A stretch of DNA of 64,000 bases from positions 4,154,001 to 4,218,000 of the forward strand of contig OZ245942.1 in assembly GCA_965230065.1 (NCBI GenBank), written 5' to 3'. How positions within the stretch are numbered: position 1 is the first letter of the stretch; the number at the start of each line of letters is the position of its first letter. Under the pieces are notes generated by a model. The model was not told the origin of the DNA, searched no databases, and worked only from the letters and a program-made list of their open reading frames with translations. Source of the stretch: G965230065 sp965230065 (lineage in GTDB: Bacteria; Bacteroidota; Bacteroidia; Cytophagales; Cyclobacteriaceae). Made by a program: the position numbers and the translations under genes. Shown here one piece after another: positions 34,436-42,509 of this stretch.

Positions 34436-35489
34436 TACATTTAGATTTTTAAGTATTGGCTCGTTGGTGGCCGTTTATGTGCTTATCTTGGTTGGTGGTA
34501 TTGTCAGAAGCACCGGATCGGGCATGGGGTGCCCTGACTGGCCCAAATGCTTTGGACAATGGGTGCCACCCTCAAATGAAGCACAACTCCCGGAGAATTA
34601 TAAGGAGATTTATTCCGGGCACCGGGCTGAAAAAAATCAAAAATTTTCGCGTTATCTGGATTTCCTGGGTTTTGAACAGCTAGCGCACCAGCTTCGGACA
34701 GATGAGAGTATTCTGGAAGAAGCTGACTTTAACAAAGCAAAAACCTGGACAGAATACGTAAATCGATTGGTGGGCGTGTTTGTAGGATTATTAATAGTAG
34801 CAGCATTTATTGCTTCTATTGGTATGGTGAAAACCGATCGCAAGCTGTTCTCTTATTCATTACTTGCTGTAGTATTGGTTAGTTTTCAGGGATGGATCGG
34901 ATCCATTGTGGTTTCTACCAACCTGATGCCATGGATGATAACGGTACACATGCTCATAGCATTGCTGATTGTGTGTGTGCTCACCTATTTGGTGGTGAGA
35001 TCGGGAAAAAAAAGTGTTGCCGATTTTCGCTTTTCTCTTCTAAGTAAGCCAAACATGCTAATAATAGCAGCTTTGTTGCTTACTGTTATACAAATTGTGA
35101 TTGGAACACAAGTGAGGGAGGCTATTGACGAAGTGGCAACATCTTTAGCATATGAAGATAGAAGCTCCTGGATAGATAGTACCGGGGATATTTTTGTTAT
35201 ACACCGGACTTATGCATGGGTTGTGGTGTTGGTGAGTATTTATATGGTATACATTATTAAAACATCAGTAGGTAACCAGCAAAACTTATTATTCTGGTCA
35301 TTTATGATTTTGATAATGGTGGTGTTGGAAGTTTTTTCGGGGGCAATCATGCATTATTTTGCTATCCCTAAATTTGCACAACCAATACATTTGGGGCTGG
35401 CTACCCTTATTTTTGGATTACAGTTTTTAATATTATTGAAGTTGAATCAGAACAGGACACAGCGAAAAGCTGTAAGTGAAGTAGCTTGA
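34416..35489 (+). CDS. ctaA: Heme A synthase
   Basis: The 357-residue COX15/CtaA-type protein has eight predicted helices. VGGIVRSTGSGMGCPDWPKCFG near residues 20-41 is the family signature, and conserved His residues occur in TVHML, VIHRTYAW and QPIHLGLA. It converts heme O to heme A for the oxidase in the same operon. The ATG lies inside the end of coxA (20-base overlap), which implies coupled translation, and ctaB starts one base after its stop. A roughly 60-residue loop after the first helix is longer than in Bacillus CtaA. Confidence 0.93.
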   Translation: MKQNRNSTFRFLSIGSLVAVYVLILVGGIVRSTGSGMGCPDWPKCFGQWVPPSNEAQLPENYKEIYSGHRAEKNQKFSRYLDFLGFEQLAHQLRTDESILEEADFNKAKTWTEYVNRLVGVFVGLLIVAAFIASIGMVKTDRKLFSYSLLAVVLVSFQGWIGSIVVSTNLMPWMITVHMLIALLIVCVLTYLVVRSGKKSVADFRFSLLSKPNMLIIAALLLTVIQIVIGTQVREAIDEVATSLAYEDRSSWIDSTGDIFVIHRTYAWVVVLVSIYMVYIIKTSVGNQQNLLFWSFMILIMVVLEVFSGAIMHYFAIPKFAQPIHLGLATLIFGLQFLILLKLNQNRTQRKAVSEVA

Positions 35490-35490
35490 T

Positions 35491-36387
35491 ATGATAACAA
35501 CCAAGGTAAGTACATATAATCATTGGCTGGCTTTTATCGAGAAAGCCAAAAGCCTGGGGGAACTGATGAAGGCCCGGTTATCGCTGCTGGTAACATTTTC
35601 TGCCGCTTTTGGCTATGTGCTTGCTGCCAATGCAGTGAACTGGCCAACATTTATTATGCTTTGTGCCGGAGGATTTTTGGTATCAGCAGCTTCTGTAACG
35701 ATTAACCAGATACTTGAGATAGAATTTGACAAACAGATGAAGCGCACCCAAAACAGGCCATTGCCTACGGGAAGGGTATCTGTGAATGAGGCCTTGGTTT
35801 TCGCTGTTTTTTGTATGATTGCAGGATTATTTTTACTGTTAAAGTATACCAACCTGCTCACTGCCTCATTATCGCTTTTGTCTTTGCTCTTGTATAGTTT
35901 TTTATATACACCGCTGAAAAGGGTAGGGCCAGTTGCCGTATTGGTAGGTGCAATTCCAGGTGCCTTGCCACCACTTTTAGGGTGGGTCGCAGCAACAGGC
36001 AGTATTAGTACAGAAGCCCTAGTCATCTTTGGCATACAGTTTATCTGGCAGTTTCCGCACTTTTGGGCCATTGCCTGGGTAGCCGATGATGATTATAAAA
36101 AGGCTGGTTTTAAGTTATTGCCAGTTCCCGGAAAAAAAGATTTGCGTACCGCAGTCCACATCATGACCTATACCTTATTTTTGATTCCTTTCGGTTTGCT
36201 GCCTTTAAAGCTTGGCATAACCGGAGTGGATTCGGCCATTGTAGCTACGGTGTGTGGTGCCTTGTTTTTAGGGCAAACCTTTCGCCTCATGGCGGATTGC
36301 TCAAGGAAATCAGCCCTCAAAATTATGTTTGGTTCATTTTTGTACTTGCCTATAGTACAGATTGCCTATTTGTTGGATAAAATTTGA
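35491..36387 (+). CDS. ctaB: Heme O synthase (protoheme IX farnesyltransferase)
   Basis: The 298-residue UbiA-superfamily enzyme shows the farnesyl-diphosphate binding motif NQILEIEFDKQMKRTQNRPLP near 71-91 and a second Asp-rich motif ADDDYKKAG near 195-203. About eight to nine helices are predicted. It makes heme O from protoheme for CtaA. It is packed between ctaA and the first subunit III gene. Confidence 0.95.
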   Translation: MITTKVSTYNHWLAFIEKAKSLGELMKARLSLLVTFSAAFGYVLAANAVNWPTFIMLCAGGFLVSAASVTINQILEIEFDKQMKRTQNRPLPTGRVSVNEALVFAVFCMIAGLFLLLKYTNLLTASLSLLSLLLYSFLYTPLKRVGPVAVLVGAIPGALPPLLGWVAATGSISTEALVIFGIQFIWQFPHFWAIAWVADDDYKKAGFKLLPVPGKKDLRTAVHIMTYTLFLIPFGLLPLKLGITGVDSAIVATVCGALFLGQTFRLMADCSRKSALKIMFGSFLYLPIVQIAYLLDKI

Positions 36388-36396
36388 TAGAGAAAG

Positions 36397-36978
36397 ATGG
36401 ATCATAAAATAGAATATACAGAGCAGCCTAAAATAACGCTTTCAATGCACCCTAAAAAGTTTGCATTGTGGCTGTTTATGGTTTCCGTAGTCATGTTATT
36501 TGCCGCTTTTACCTCTGCTTACATCGTACGGCAATCGGAAGGAAACTGGCTGCAATTTGAGTTGCCACAGGCATTTTGGATTACCTCAGGCATTATTTTG
36601 CTGAGCAGTTTTACCATGCACTGGGCTTATTTATCGGCCAAGAAAGACAATTTGGAAACCGTAAAATTAGCCATGGGCATCACTACTGGCTTGGGCATTG
36701 CTTTTCTGATAGGCCAGTTTTTTTCCTGGCAGGCATTGGTAGAACAAAATGTTTATTTTGTAGGAAACCCGGCTGGGTCGTTTGTTTATGTATTCAGCGG
36801 CTTGCACGGCTTTCACCTGGTCGGTGGAGTGGGTTTCCTGTTAATCGTATTATTTCAAACTTATAGATATAAAGTACATGGCAAAAGCCTTGACCAAATA
36901 GAAATGTGTGCCACATACTGGCACTTTTTGGATGGACTTTGGCTATATTTGTTTTTATTTTTGCTGTTAAACAACTAA
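36397..36978 (+). CDS. Cytochrome c oxidase subunit III-like protein, first copy
   Basis: The 193-residue protein has five helices and subunit-III hallmarks GLHGFHLVGG and TYWHFLDGLWLYLFLFL. It resembles the shorter five-helix subunit III that Bacteroidota place ahead of the larger one. Which of the two sits in the oxidase core is not decided by sequence. It follows ctaB by 9 bases and ends 4 bases before the next gene. Confidence 0.9.
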   Translation: MDHKIEYTEQPKITLSMHPKKFALWLFMVSVVMLFAAFTSAYIVRQSEGNWLQFELPQAFWITSGIILLSSFTMHWAYLSAKKDNLETVKLAMGITTGLGIAFLIGQFFSWQALVEQNVYFVGNPAGSFVYVFSGLHGFHLVGGVGFLLIVLFQTYRYKVHGKSLDQIEMCATYWHFLDGLWLYLFLFLLLNN

Positions 36979-36982
36979 TAGA

Positions 36983-37738
36983 ATGGCTACAACTACTGCG
37001 CACGAAGAAAAAGCAAGAAAAAAGAAAGATATTTGGAGTGGGGGCGTTTCCCCGCTCAAGGCGAGCTATGGAAAACTGATGATGTGGTTTTTCCTGCTTG
37101 GCGATGCTTTCACCTTTTCTTCCCTTTTGGTAACCTACGGGCTCATCCGTTTTTCACATCCGGCCTACCAGGGCGATCCTGATAATTTTACTTTTTCCCA
37201 GGAATACTGGCCTATCCCGGAGAAAGTGTACGAAGCAGTGCCTTTCCTGCATGGTGTTGAACTGCCATTGGTCTTTGTGGGCATCATGACCTTCATTCTC
37301 ATTCTGAGTAGTGTAACGATGGTGTTGGCAGTAGAAGCCGGGCATCGGATGGACCGGAAAGATGTGGTGAAATGGATGCTGTGGACCATTATTGGCGGAA
37401 TTGCTTTCTTAGGCTGTCAGGCATGGGAATGGGGGCACTTTATCCACGGTACTGAAAATGGCGGTTTGATGCCAGATGGTTCTATATTTTATGGGGCCAA
37501 CCTGGAAAGAAATCAATACGGGCCACCCCTGTTTGCCGATTTGTTTTTCTTCATCACCGGCTTTCACGGCACACACGTATTGAGTGGGGTGGTACTTAAC
37601 TTTCTTATATTTTATAATGCTGCAACAGGCGTATATGAAAGGCGCGGGCATTATGAAATGGTAGAAAAAGTAGGATTGTACTGGCACTTTGTTGATTTGG
37701 TGTGGGTATTTGTATTTACTTTCTTTTATCTGGTATAA
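36983..37738 (+). CDS. Cytochrome c oxidase subunit III, second copy
   Basis: The 251-residue protein has an N-terminal Lys-rich cytoplasmic stretch, then helices with DAFTFSSLLVTYGLI, WEWGHFI, GFHGTHVLSG and a closing LYWHFVDLVWVFVFTFFYL. It is longer than the preceding gene product because of a periplasmic insertion near 60-85. It is part of the aa3 oxidase. Its start lies 4 bases after the first copy. Confidence 0.92.
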   Translation: MATTTAHEEKARKKKDIWSGGVSPLKASYGKLMMWFFLLGDAFTFSSLLVTYGLIRFSHPAYQGDPDNFTFSQEYWPIPEKVYEAVPFLHGVELPLVFVGIMTFILILSSVTMVLAVEAGHRMDRKDVVKWMLWTIIGGIAFLGCQAWEWGHFIHGTENGGLMPDGSIFYGANLERNQYGPPLFADLFFFITGFHGTHVLSGVVLNFLIFYNAATGVYERRGHYEMVEKVGLYWHFVDLVWVFVFTFFYLV

Positions 37739-37764
37739 AACATTAAAAATAAAGATTTAAAGTT

Positions 37765-38097
37765 ATGGCAACATTAGAAGAAACAAGCCCCCAGGTTGAA
37801 GTACAACCCAGGGACAAACAGAAAATATTAAACCTCTGGAAAATTGCCGGTATATTATTCTTCGTTACATGTATAGAGTTCGTGTTTGCTTTTACAATGC
37901 CCAGAGGGCCTTTGTTGATAACCATCTTTGTAACGCTTACGATTGTAAAGGCTTTCTATATTGTAGCAGAATTTATGCACCTTAAGGGTGAAGTAAAAAC
38001 CCTGATGCTCTCTATTTTGATACCCATGATATTTGTAGTTTGGCTTATTGTTGCGCTGCTATTTGAAGGGTCAGCTATTTTCAACCTTAGATATTAA
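37765..38097 (+). CDS. Cytochrome c oxidase subunit IV (prokaryotic type)
   Basis: The 110-residue protein has three helices (about 27-45, 49-68 and 75-97) and the AEFMHLKGEVKT motif between the second and third. This is the small bacterial subunit IV family, a structural part of the oxidase. It ends the main operon, which is followed by a GC-rich element and a terminator. Confidence 0.9.
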   Translation: MATLEETSPQVEVQPRDKQKILNLWKIAGILFFVTCIEFVFAFTMPRGPLLITIFVTLTIVKAFYIVAEFMHLKGEVKTLMLSILIPMIFVVWLIVALLFEGSAIFNLRY

Positions 38098-38119
38098 CTC
38101 TTACGCTCAAAAGAAAAAT

Positions 38120-38165
38120 CGGAGCGGTCCGCCGCCGCGACGGTCGGCCGCTGCCCTGCCGAAGC
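38120..38165. repeat. GC-rich imperfect palindrome downstream of the oxidase operon
   Basis: This 46-base block is far richer in G+C than its surroundings. GCGGTCCGCCG (38124-38134) can pair with CGGTCGGCCGC (38141-38151) using G-U pairs and two mismatches. Its opening TCGGAGCGG also occurs in the palindrome cluster at about 15862-15870. It may be a REP-like element; no gene is credible in the 271-base gap to the SCO gene. Confidence 0.4.
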
Positions 38166-38246
38166 CAAAAGTTGATGTCTATGGGATTTATTCCCGTAAT
38201 GGATACGGCATCTCCTACTTAGAAGCAATAGATCACTAATTACATC

Positions 38247-38271
38247 AAGCCCCTCGTGGGCTTCTGTTTTT
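38247..38271 (+). terminator. Terminator of the ACIII-oxidase operon
   Basis: AAGCCC (38247-38252) pairs with GGGCTT (38258-38263) over a 5-base loop, followed by CTGTTTTTTA. Position after the last oxidase gene and before the SCO gene supports a real stop. Confidence 0.75.
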
Positions 38272-38368
38272 TATGAACAGGATGGTTTAAGAAATGCTTA
38301 AACTTTTCTGATAATTTTGGAGTTACAAGCAATGTTAACTTAATATTAAAGATTTCGGATAAAGCCGT

Positions 38369-38995
38369 ATGAACCGAGTTAGAAAAGGAATCATCCTGGT
38401 ATTGATGCTGGCAATTCCCGTGGGCATTATTTTGTTTTTACATTCTTTTGGGCGCAATGAGTATGATTTGCCTGTCTTCCACGAACAAGGCCTGGAATCC
38501 TGTCAGACAGGCACTGTTCCGCATACTATTACTGATTTTTCTTTGTTTTCACCAATTTCGGGTAATATTACCAACAACATATTGGATGGCCGGATAACGG
38601 TAGTCAATTTTTTTGAAGTGCCCTGTACGGCAAATTGTCCGGATGTTTTTGATGAACTGGCTAACCTGCAAAATATCTTTGCTGATGAGGAAACGGTAAA
38701 AACCTTATCCATCAGCAGGGGGTTAGTACTAAAAGATACTTTACTGAATTTTATAGAAAAATATCAAAGCGACCCGGACAAGTGGTTGTTCCTGATGGAA
38801 AAGCAAGCCAGGGTATTGGATTTGGCCAAATGTGGATTCGGTTTAGGATCATTTGCAGAAGGGCATGCTTTAGAAACCGTAGTATTGGTAGATGGTGAAA
38901 AAAGAATACGGGGATATTATAACATCAGTGACCCTGATGAAGCAGACCGGCTGGTGCTGGAAATCAGGATATTATTACGTGCACGCAAAACATAA
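38369..38995 (+). CDS. SCO1/SenC family copper chaperone
   Basis: The 208-residue protein has an N-terminal signal anchor (about 8-25) and a thioredoxin-like domain. The copper-binding CTANC motif (C-x3-C) lies near 86-90 and a candidate His ligand is in EGHALETVVLVDG. SCO proteins load or reduce the CuA site of oxidase subunit II, consistent with its place 271 bases after the oxidase operon. It ends 4 bases before the DUF420 gene, so these two form a small operon. It is somewhat divergent from classical SCO around the active-site loop. Confidence 0.85.
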   Translation: MNRVRKGIILVLMLAIPVGIILFLHSFGRNEYDLPVFHEQGLESCQTGTVPHTITDFSLFSPISGNITNNILDGRITVVNFFEVPCTANCPDVFDELANLQNIFADEETVKTLSISRGLVLKDTLLNFIEKYQSDPDKWLFLMEKQARVLDLAKCGFGLGSFAEGHALETVVLVDGEKRIRGYYNISDPDEADRLVLEIRILLRARKT

Positions 38996-38999
38996 TTTT

Positions 39000-39578
39000 A
39001 TGCTCAAAACGGCAAAAGAAAATAAATACCTCACCCTGATAGGTGTACTCTCGGTCGTGATTCCGCTAGCAGTTGCCATATTGCTATTCATGCCTACAAA
39101 GCTTGACCTGGGCAATGAATGGGTATATTTTTTACCACATTTGAATGGAATCATCAATTCTGCTACCTCTGTTGTGCTCATCGCAGGGCTGGTATTTATC
39201 AAGCAAAAGAAAATAGCCTATCACCGCACAGCCATGCTGACTGCTTTTGTGCTGGGCGCTATCTTTTTGGTATCTTATGTTATTTATCATGCCTCAGCCT
39301 CATCCACTAAATTTGGTGATATTAATGGAAATGGAGTGTTAGAGGCGGCCGAAGCTACAGCATTGGGTATATGGCGCACGGTATATTTGGTAATATTACT
39401 ATCCCATATTCTGCTTGCTATTGTGGTGGTTCCTTTGGTTCTGTTAGCTTTGTATTACGCTTTATCTGATAAAATTGAAAAGCATAAAAAAATTGTACGC
39501 TTTGCATATCCTATCTGGTTGTATGTATCTGTGACCGGGGTTGTTGTCTACCTGATGATTAGTCCTTATTATCAATAG
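39000..39578 (+). CDS. DUF420 membrane protein with EF-hand-like loop
   Basis: The 192-residue start at ATG 39000 gives a basic N terminus and five hydrophobic helices. DUF420 proteins accompany oxidase genes, and Bacillus CtaM is a DUF420-related assembly factor. Between helices 3 and 4 (about residues 103-114) is the sequence DINGNGVLEAAE. It fits a 12-residue EF-hand loop: acidic or Asn residues at 1, 3 and 5, Gly at 6, hydrophobic at 7 and Glu at 12. The loop may face the periplasm and bind calcium. Whether a helix flanks it on both sides as in a true EF-hand is not clear. Confidence 0.85.
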   Translation: MLKTAKENKYLTLIGVLSVVIPLAVAILLFMPTKLDLGNEWVYFLPHLNGIINSATSVVLIAGLVFIKQKKIAYHRTAMLTAFVLGAIFLVSYVIYHASASSTKFGDINGNGVLEAAEATALGIWRTVYLVILLSHILLAIVVVPLVLLALYYALSDKIEKHKKIVRFAYPIWLYVSVTGVVVYLMISPYYQ

Positions 39579-39622
39579 CTTTGTGTTGACAAATTAATAT
39601 TGCGTCCGGAAAACCGATTACA

Positions 39623-40087
39623 ATGGAAGAAGACGACGAGAATCCCTTTAACTTCGAGAATCTGCCGATTTACCAGAAAGGTATGGAGATTTACGAGCTC
39701 ACTTCTAAAATCGTAGACCTTATTCCTGAAGATGATGACCATTTGCAGGAGATCAAACGGTTTATGCTGGAAGATGCCGGGATGTTATGTGCAAAAATAG
39801 CAGGGGCTGAGGGAGGAGATATTTATGATATACGCATGGAGTGCGCAGCCATTGTGCGTAAATCTGCCCGTGATTTGGTAGTGCATTGCCGGGGATTACA
39901 AATGTTTGGCTTTAAAGAAACACAATACCTGGATTTGATACGTGAAGAAATTGAACAATTTCGTCTGCTCTTCATAGATTGGGTAGCGTCGTTTGACCAG
40001 TGGAATTACCTAATCGACCGTTGGGGCTTGTTCAACCCGCCCGGCGTAGGCCCGCATGACCCAGACCCTGATGATGATTTGCCCTGA
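39623..40087 (+). CDS. Four-helix bundle protein
   Basis: The 154-residue acidic protein has Asp/Glu-rich ends and four amphipathic helices (about 12-33, 38-60, 70-95 and 103-125). It resembles the four-helix proteins related to the S23/TIGR02436 group, but without a decisive motif. No signal peptide or membrane segment. A proline- and aspartate-rich tail (GVGPHDPDPDDD) closes it. It follows DUF420 by 44 bases and may share its transcript. Function unknown. Confidence 0.7.
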   Translation: MEEDDENPFNFENLPIYQKGMEIYELTSKIVDLIPEDDDHLQEIKRFMLEDAGMLCAKIAGAEGGDIYDIRMECAAIVRKSARDLVVHCRGLQMFGFKETQYLDLIREEIEQFRLLFIDWVASFDQWNYLIDRWGLFNPPGVGPHDPDPDDDLP

Positions 40088-40227
40088 GTCATACATGTTG
40101 AATAGTGATTTGTTGCCAAATTTCTATTTAAAAGACTAATATTTCGTTCTAATTATTGTTTTTTCATGGAAATGCATAAATTAAAATTTCATTTATGTAT
40201 TTACTAAATATTAAAACCTGAACTCAC

Positions 40228-41616
40228 ATGAAAAACAATGAAAACCAACGCCGGGACTTTTTTAAAAAAGCTACTGTTGGAGGGCTAAGCCTTGCCGGGC
40301 TGATGTCGGCCCCGATTGAAGACGTGCTGGCGCACTCTACCCAAAATGTAAACCGTTTCTCGGCCCCCACCGATTTAAAAATTACAGACATGCGCATTGC
40401 TGAAATCAGTGATGTGGTATTTCGTACGCCCATCGTGCGCATTTACACCAACCAGGGCATTGTGGGCCATGGCGACGTAAGGGACGGTGCCGCCAAGGAA
40501 TATGCTCTTTTCTTAAAAAGTCGACTATTGGGCGAAAACCCCTGTAACGTAGAACGCCTGTTTAAAATCATCAAACAATTTGGCCACCACGGCAGACAGG
40601 GTGGGGGCGTATCTGGCGTAGAAATGGCCCTTTGGGATTTGGCTGGTAAAGCCTATAACGTACCTGTATATCAACTGTTGGGTGGAAAATACCGGGACAG
40701 GGTTCGGGTTTATTGTGATACCACCACTTCTTCTGACCCTCAGGAATATGCCAATCGTATGCAGGAAAGAATTGATAAAGGTTACACAGCCTTGAAAATG
40801 GACATCGGTACCAACCTTATCAAAGATATTCCGGGTGCTCTCGTCAATGCCCCTGATGGAAAATATGATCCGTACAAGTATGAGTATAGGAAATATAACA
40901 TGACGCAGCACCCTTTTACCCGCATGCAAGTTACTGATAAGGGCATTGATAAACTCATGGAATTCCTGGACGTGATGCGGTCAAAAATTGGTTATGATAT
41001 CCCGATGGGGACTGACCACTGGGGGCATTTTGGGGTAAACGAAGCCATTAAACTTACCCGGGCAGCCGAAAAGTATAACCTGGCCTATGCAGAAGACCTT
41101 ATTCCCTGGCATTTCATGGATGAATGGCGTGAAATTACCATGTCTACCACCACCCCAACCCAAACAGGGGAAGACATCTTTACACTGGAAGGTGGTTTCA
41201 AAGAACTGATTGACAGGCGTGCCGTGGACATTGTACACCCCGACCCCAATACCTCCGGTGGTATACTGGAAACCAAAAGAATCGGTGATTATGCATCTAT
41301 GAATGGCATTGGCTTCATGCACCACCATGCAGCAGGCCCGGTTTCTTTCCTGGGTTGTGTACACTCTGCGGCTGCAACAGAAAACTTCATGTGGCTTGAG
41401 CACCATGCTGTGGACAAACCCAAATGGGAAGACCTGGTAACTGGCATTGAAAAACCCATCGTACAAGATGGTTATGTAAAAGTGCCTGAAAAGCCTGGTA
41501 TCGGCGTAGAGTTGAATGAAGAGGTTGTAAAGGAGTTTTTGATAGATGGCGAAAAGCTATTTGCACCTACACCTGAATGGAACGAAATACGTGCCTGGGA
41601 CAGGTTATGGAGCTAA
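40228..41616 (+). CDS. Tat-exported enolase-superfamily (mandelate racemase-like) enzyme
   Basis: The 462-residue protein opens with a Tat signal (QRRDFFKKATVGGLSLAGL), so it is folded before export. An enolase-superfamily capping domain (about 50-160) and TIM barrel follow. GYTALKMDIG carries the Lys region, and acidic metal-ligand candidates lie in MGTDHWG, YAEDLIPW and QTGEDIF. HPDPNTSGG and MHHHAAGP sit near the C-terminal side of the barrel. Such enzymes dehydrate or epimerise acid sugars. The precise reaction cannot be fixed by eye; secreted members are common next to polysaccharide genes in Bacteroidota. It is a single-gene unit with a strong terminator. Confidence 0.85.
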   Translation: MKNNENQRRDFFKKATVGGLSLAGLMSAPIEDVLAHSTQNVNRFSAPTDLKITDMRIAEISDVVFRTPIVRIYTNQGIVGHGDVRDGAAKEYALFLKSRLLGENPCNVERLFKIIKQFGHHGRQGGGVSGVEMALWDLAGKAYNVPVYQLLGGKYRDRVRVYCDTTTSSDPQEYANRMQERIDKGYTALKMDIGTNLIKDIPGALVNAPDGKYDPYKYEYRKYNMTQHPFTRMQVTDKGIDKLMEFLDVMRSKIGYDIPMGTDHWGHFGVNEAIKLTRAAEKYNLAYAEDLIPWHFMDEWREITMSTTTPTQTGEDIFTLEGGFKELIDRRAVDIVHPDPNTSGGILETKRIGDYASMNGIGFMHHHAAGPVSFLGCVHSAAATENFMWLEHHAVDKPKWEDLVTGIEKPIVQDGYVKVPEKPGIGVELNEEVVKEFLIDGEKLFAPTPEWNEIRAWDRLWS

Positions 41617-41634
41617 ATATTCGTTGCATACTAC

Positions 41635-41670
41635 TACCCTCGGTAGACTATATCTGCCGGGGGTATTTTT
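41635..41670 (+). terminator. Terminator after the enolase-superfamily gene
   Basis: A 12-bp stem (41635-41646 with 41654-41665) with two G-U pairs closes a 7-base loop and is followed by five T residues. It overlaps the region just before the stop of the convergent HEAT-like gene and may work for both. Confidence 0.88.
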
Positions 41671-42193
41671 AAGTGTCAGGAATTTTTTCCAAAGCTTTCA
41701 GTACCTTGTTACCCCTTGAGCAGAAGCCAGCTGAACCATACGGCATCTGATCTTCTATGATAATGCGCAGTTCATTTTTCAATTCAGGAATTTTCCTGAC
41801 GATATTGAGTAATACACTCATTGAGAAAACCTTGATGGCCACAGGCTCCTGTTGTGAACCCAGGAATGTAAAGCACAAATCTGTTACATCATCCAGATAC
41901 TCATCGGGAATAGCAACAAACTGCCATGCACGTATTGTGTTACGTTTCACCGCGTCAGAAGATGAATTACGTAATGCTTTAATCATTTTGCTGAAGTGGG
42001 GAAGAATGAGGGCTGGGTACTTGTTTACACAATGCCCCATGGCCCAGGCAGCCTTTTGGGTAAGACGGTAGGGGCCAGCATAAAAAACTGCCATCAGCGT
42101 GTCAAACCTTTGTGGGTCGCTGCCAATATAATCAGCAATTTTTTGGGCTTGTGTCTTGTTGTTCAGGGTGGATATTTCCTGGGGTAAATCCAT
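41669..42193 (-). CDS. HEAT/armadillo-like repeat protein
   Basis: The 174-residue protein is all helical, with repeating pairs such as LTQKAAWAMGHCVNKYP, AVKRNTIRAWQFVAIP and AIKVFSMSVLLNIVRKIP that resemble HEAT repeats. No signal peptide, metal motif or enzyme signature is visible. It is probably a cytosolic binding protein of unknown partner. It converges on the enolase-superfamily gene and diverges from the sulfatase. Confidence 0.7.
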   Translation of the reverse strand: MDLPQEISTLNNKTQAQKIADYIGSDPQRFDTLMAVFYAGPYRLTQKAAWAMGHCVNKYPALILPHFSKMIKALRNSSSDAVKRNTIRAWQFVAIPDEYLDDVTDLCFTFLGSQQEPVAIKVFSMSVLLNIVRKIPELKNELRIIIEDQMPYGSAGFCSRGNKVLKALEKIPDT

Positions 42194-42509
42194 AGATGGA
42201 ATTTTGGGGTAAACTTATCAATAATGCGAATATGTACCAATCAAAGTTTTAAAAATTGGAGCATTTAGGAATATGATTAACTTTACAAACCATTGAAATC
42301 AATAGAGTGTGTAACAAGAGGGGAGCATAAAGATAAAAAATGAATGTTCTCCCCGGATGAGCAAAGCGAATTCCGGGGCCTCCTTCATCGCAAGGGGGAG
42401 ATGCCGGCCACCGTGGCGCGGAATAAATCCTGCAAAACATATGTTTTTGTTTTTAAGCAACGCACCCAATATGTTATGTACTCAAATCAATACGATACTT
42501 TAAAGTCAA
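42194..42509. other. Divergent 316-base spacer with a GC-rich hairpin
   Basis: This gap separates the HEAT-like gene (minus) from the sulfatase (plus). Most is AT-rich, but 42345-42425 is GC-rich. CCCCGGA (42351-42357) pairs with TCCGGGG (42372-42378) over a 14-base loop, and GC-rich sequence with further short complementarity follows. It looks like another dispersed palindromic element. No clear -7 box or reading frame was found. Confidence 0.5.

Noticed and set aside
36397..37738. Possible recent duplication of the oxidase subunit III gene
   Set aside because: The two products differ in length and in most residues, and paired subunit III genes are a common arrangement in Bacteroidota, so this is not a recent event.
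38048..38239. Short plus-strand frame over the end of the subunit IV gene and the GC-rich block
   Set aside because: It starts inside the subunit IV gene out of frame and its Pro/Arg-rich part comes from the GC-rich palindrome; no homology is apparent.
42249..42440. 63-codon minus-strand frame in the gap before the sulfatase
   Set aside because: It spans a GC-rich hairpin, has no start signal and no family resemblance.
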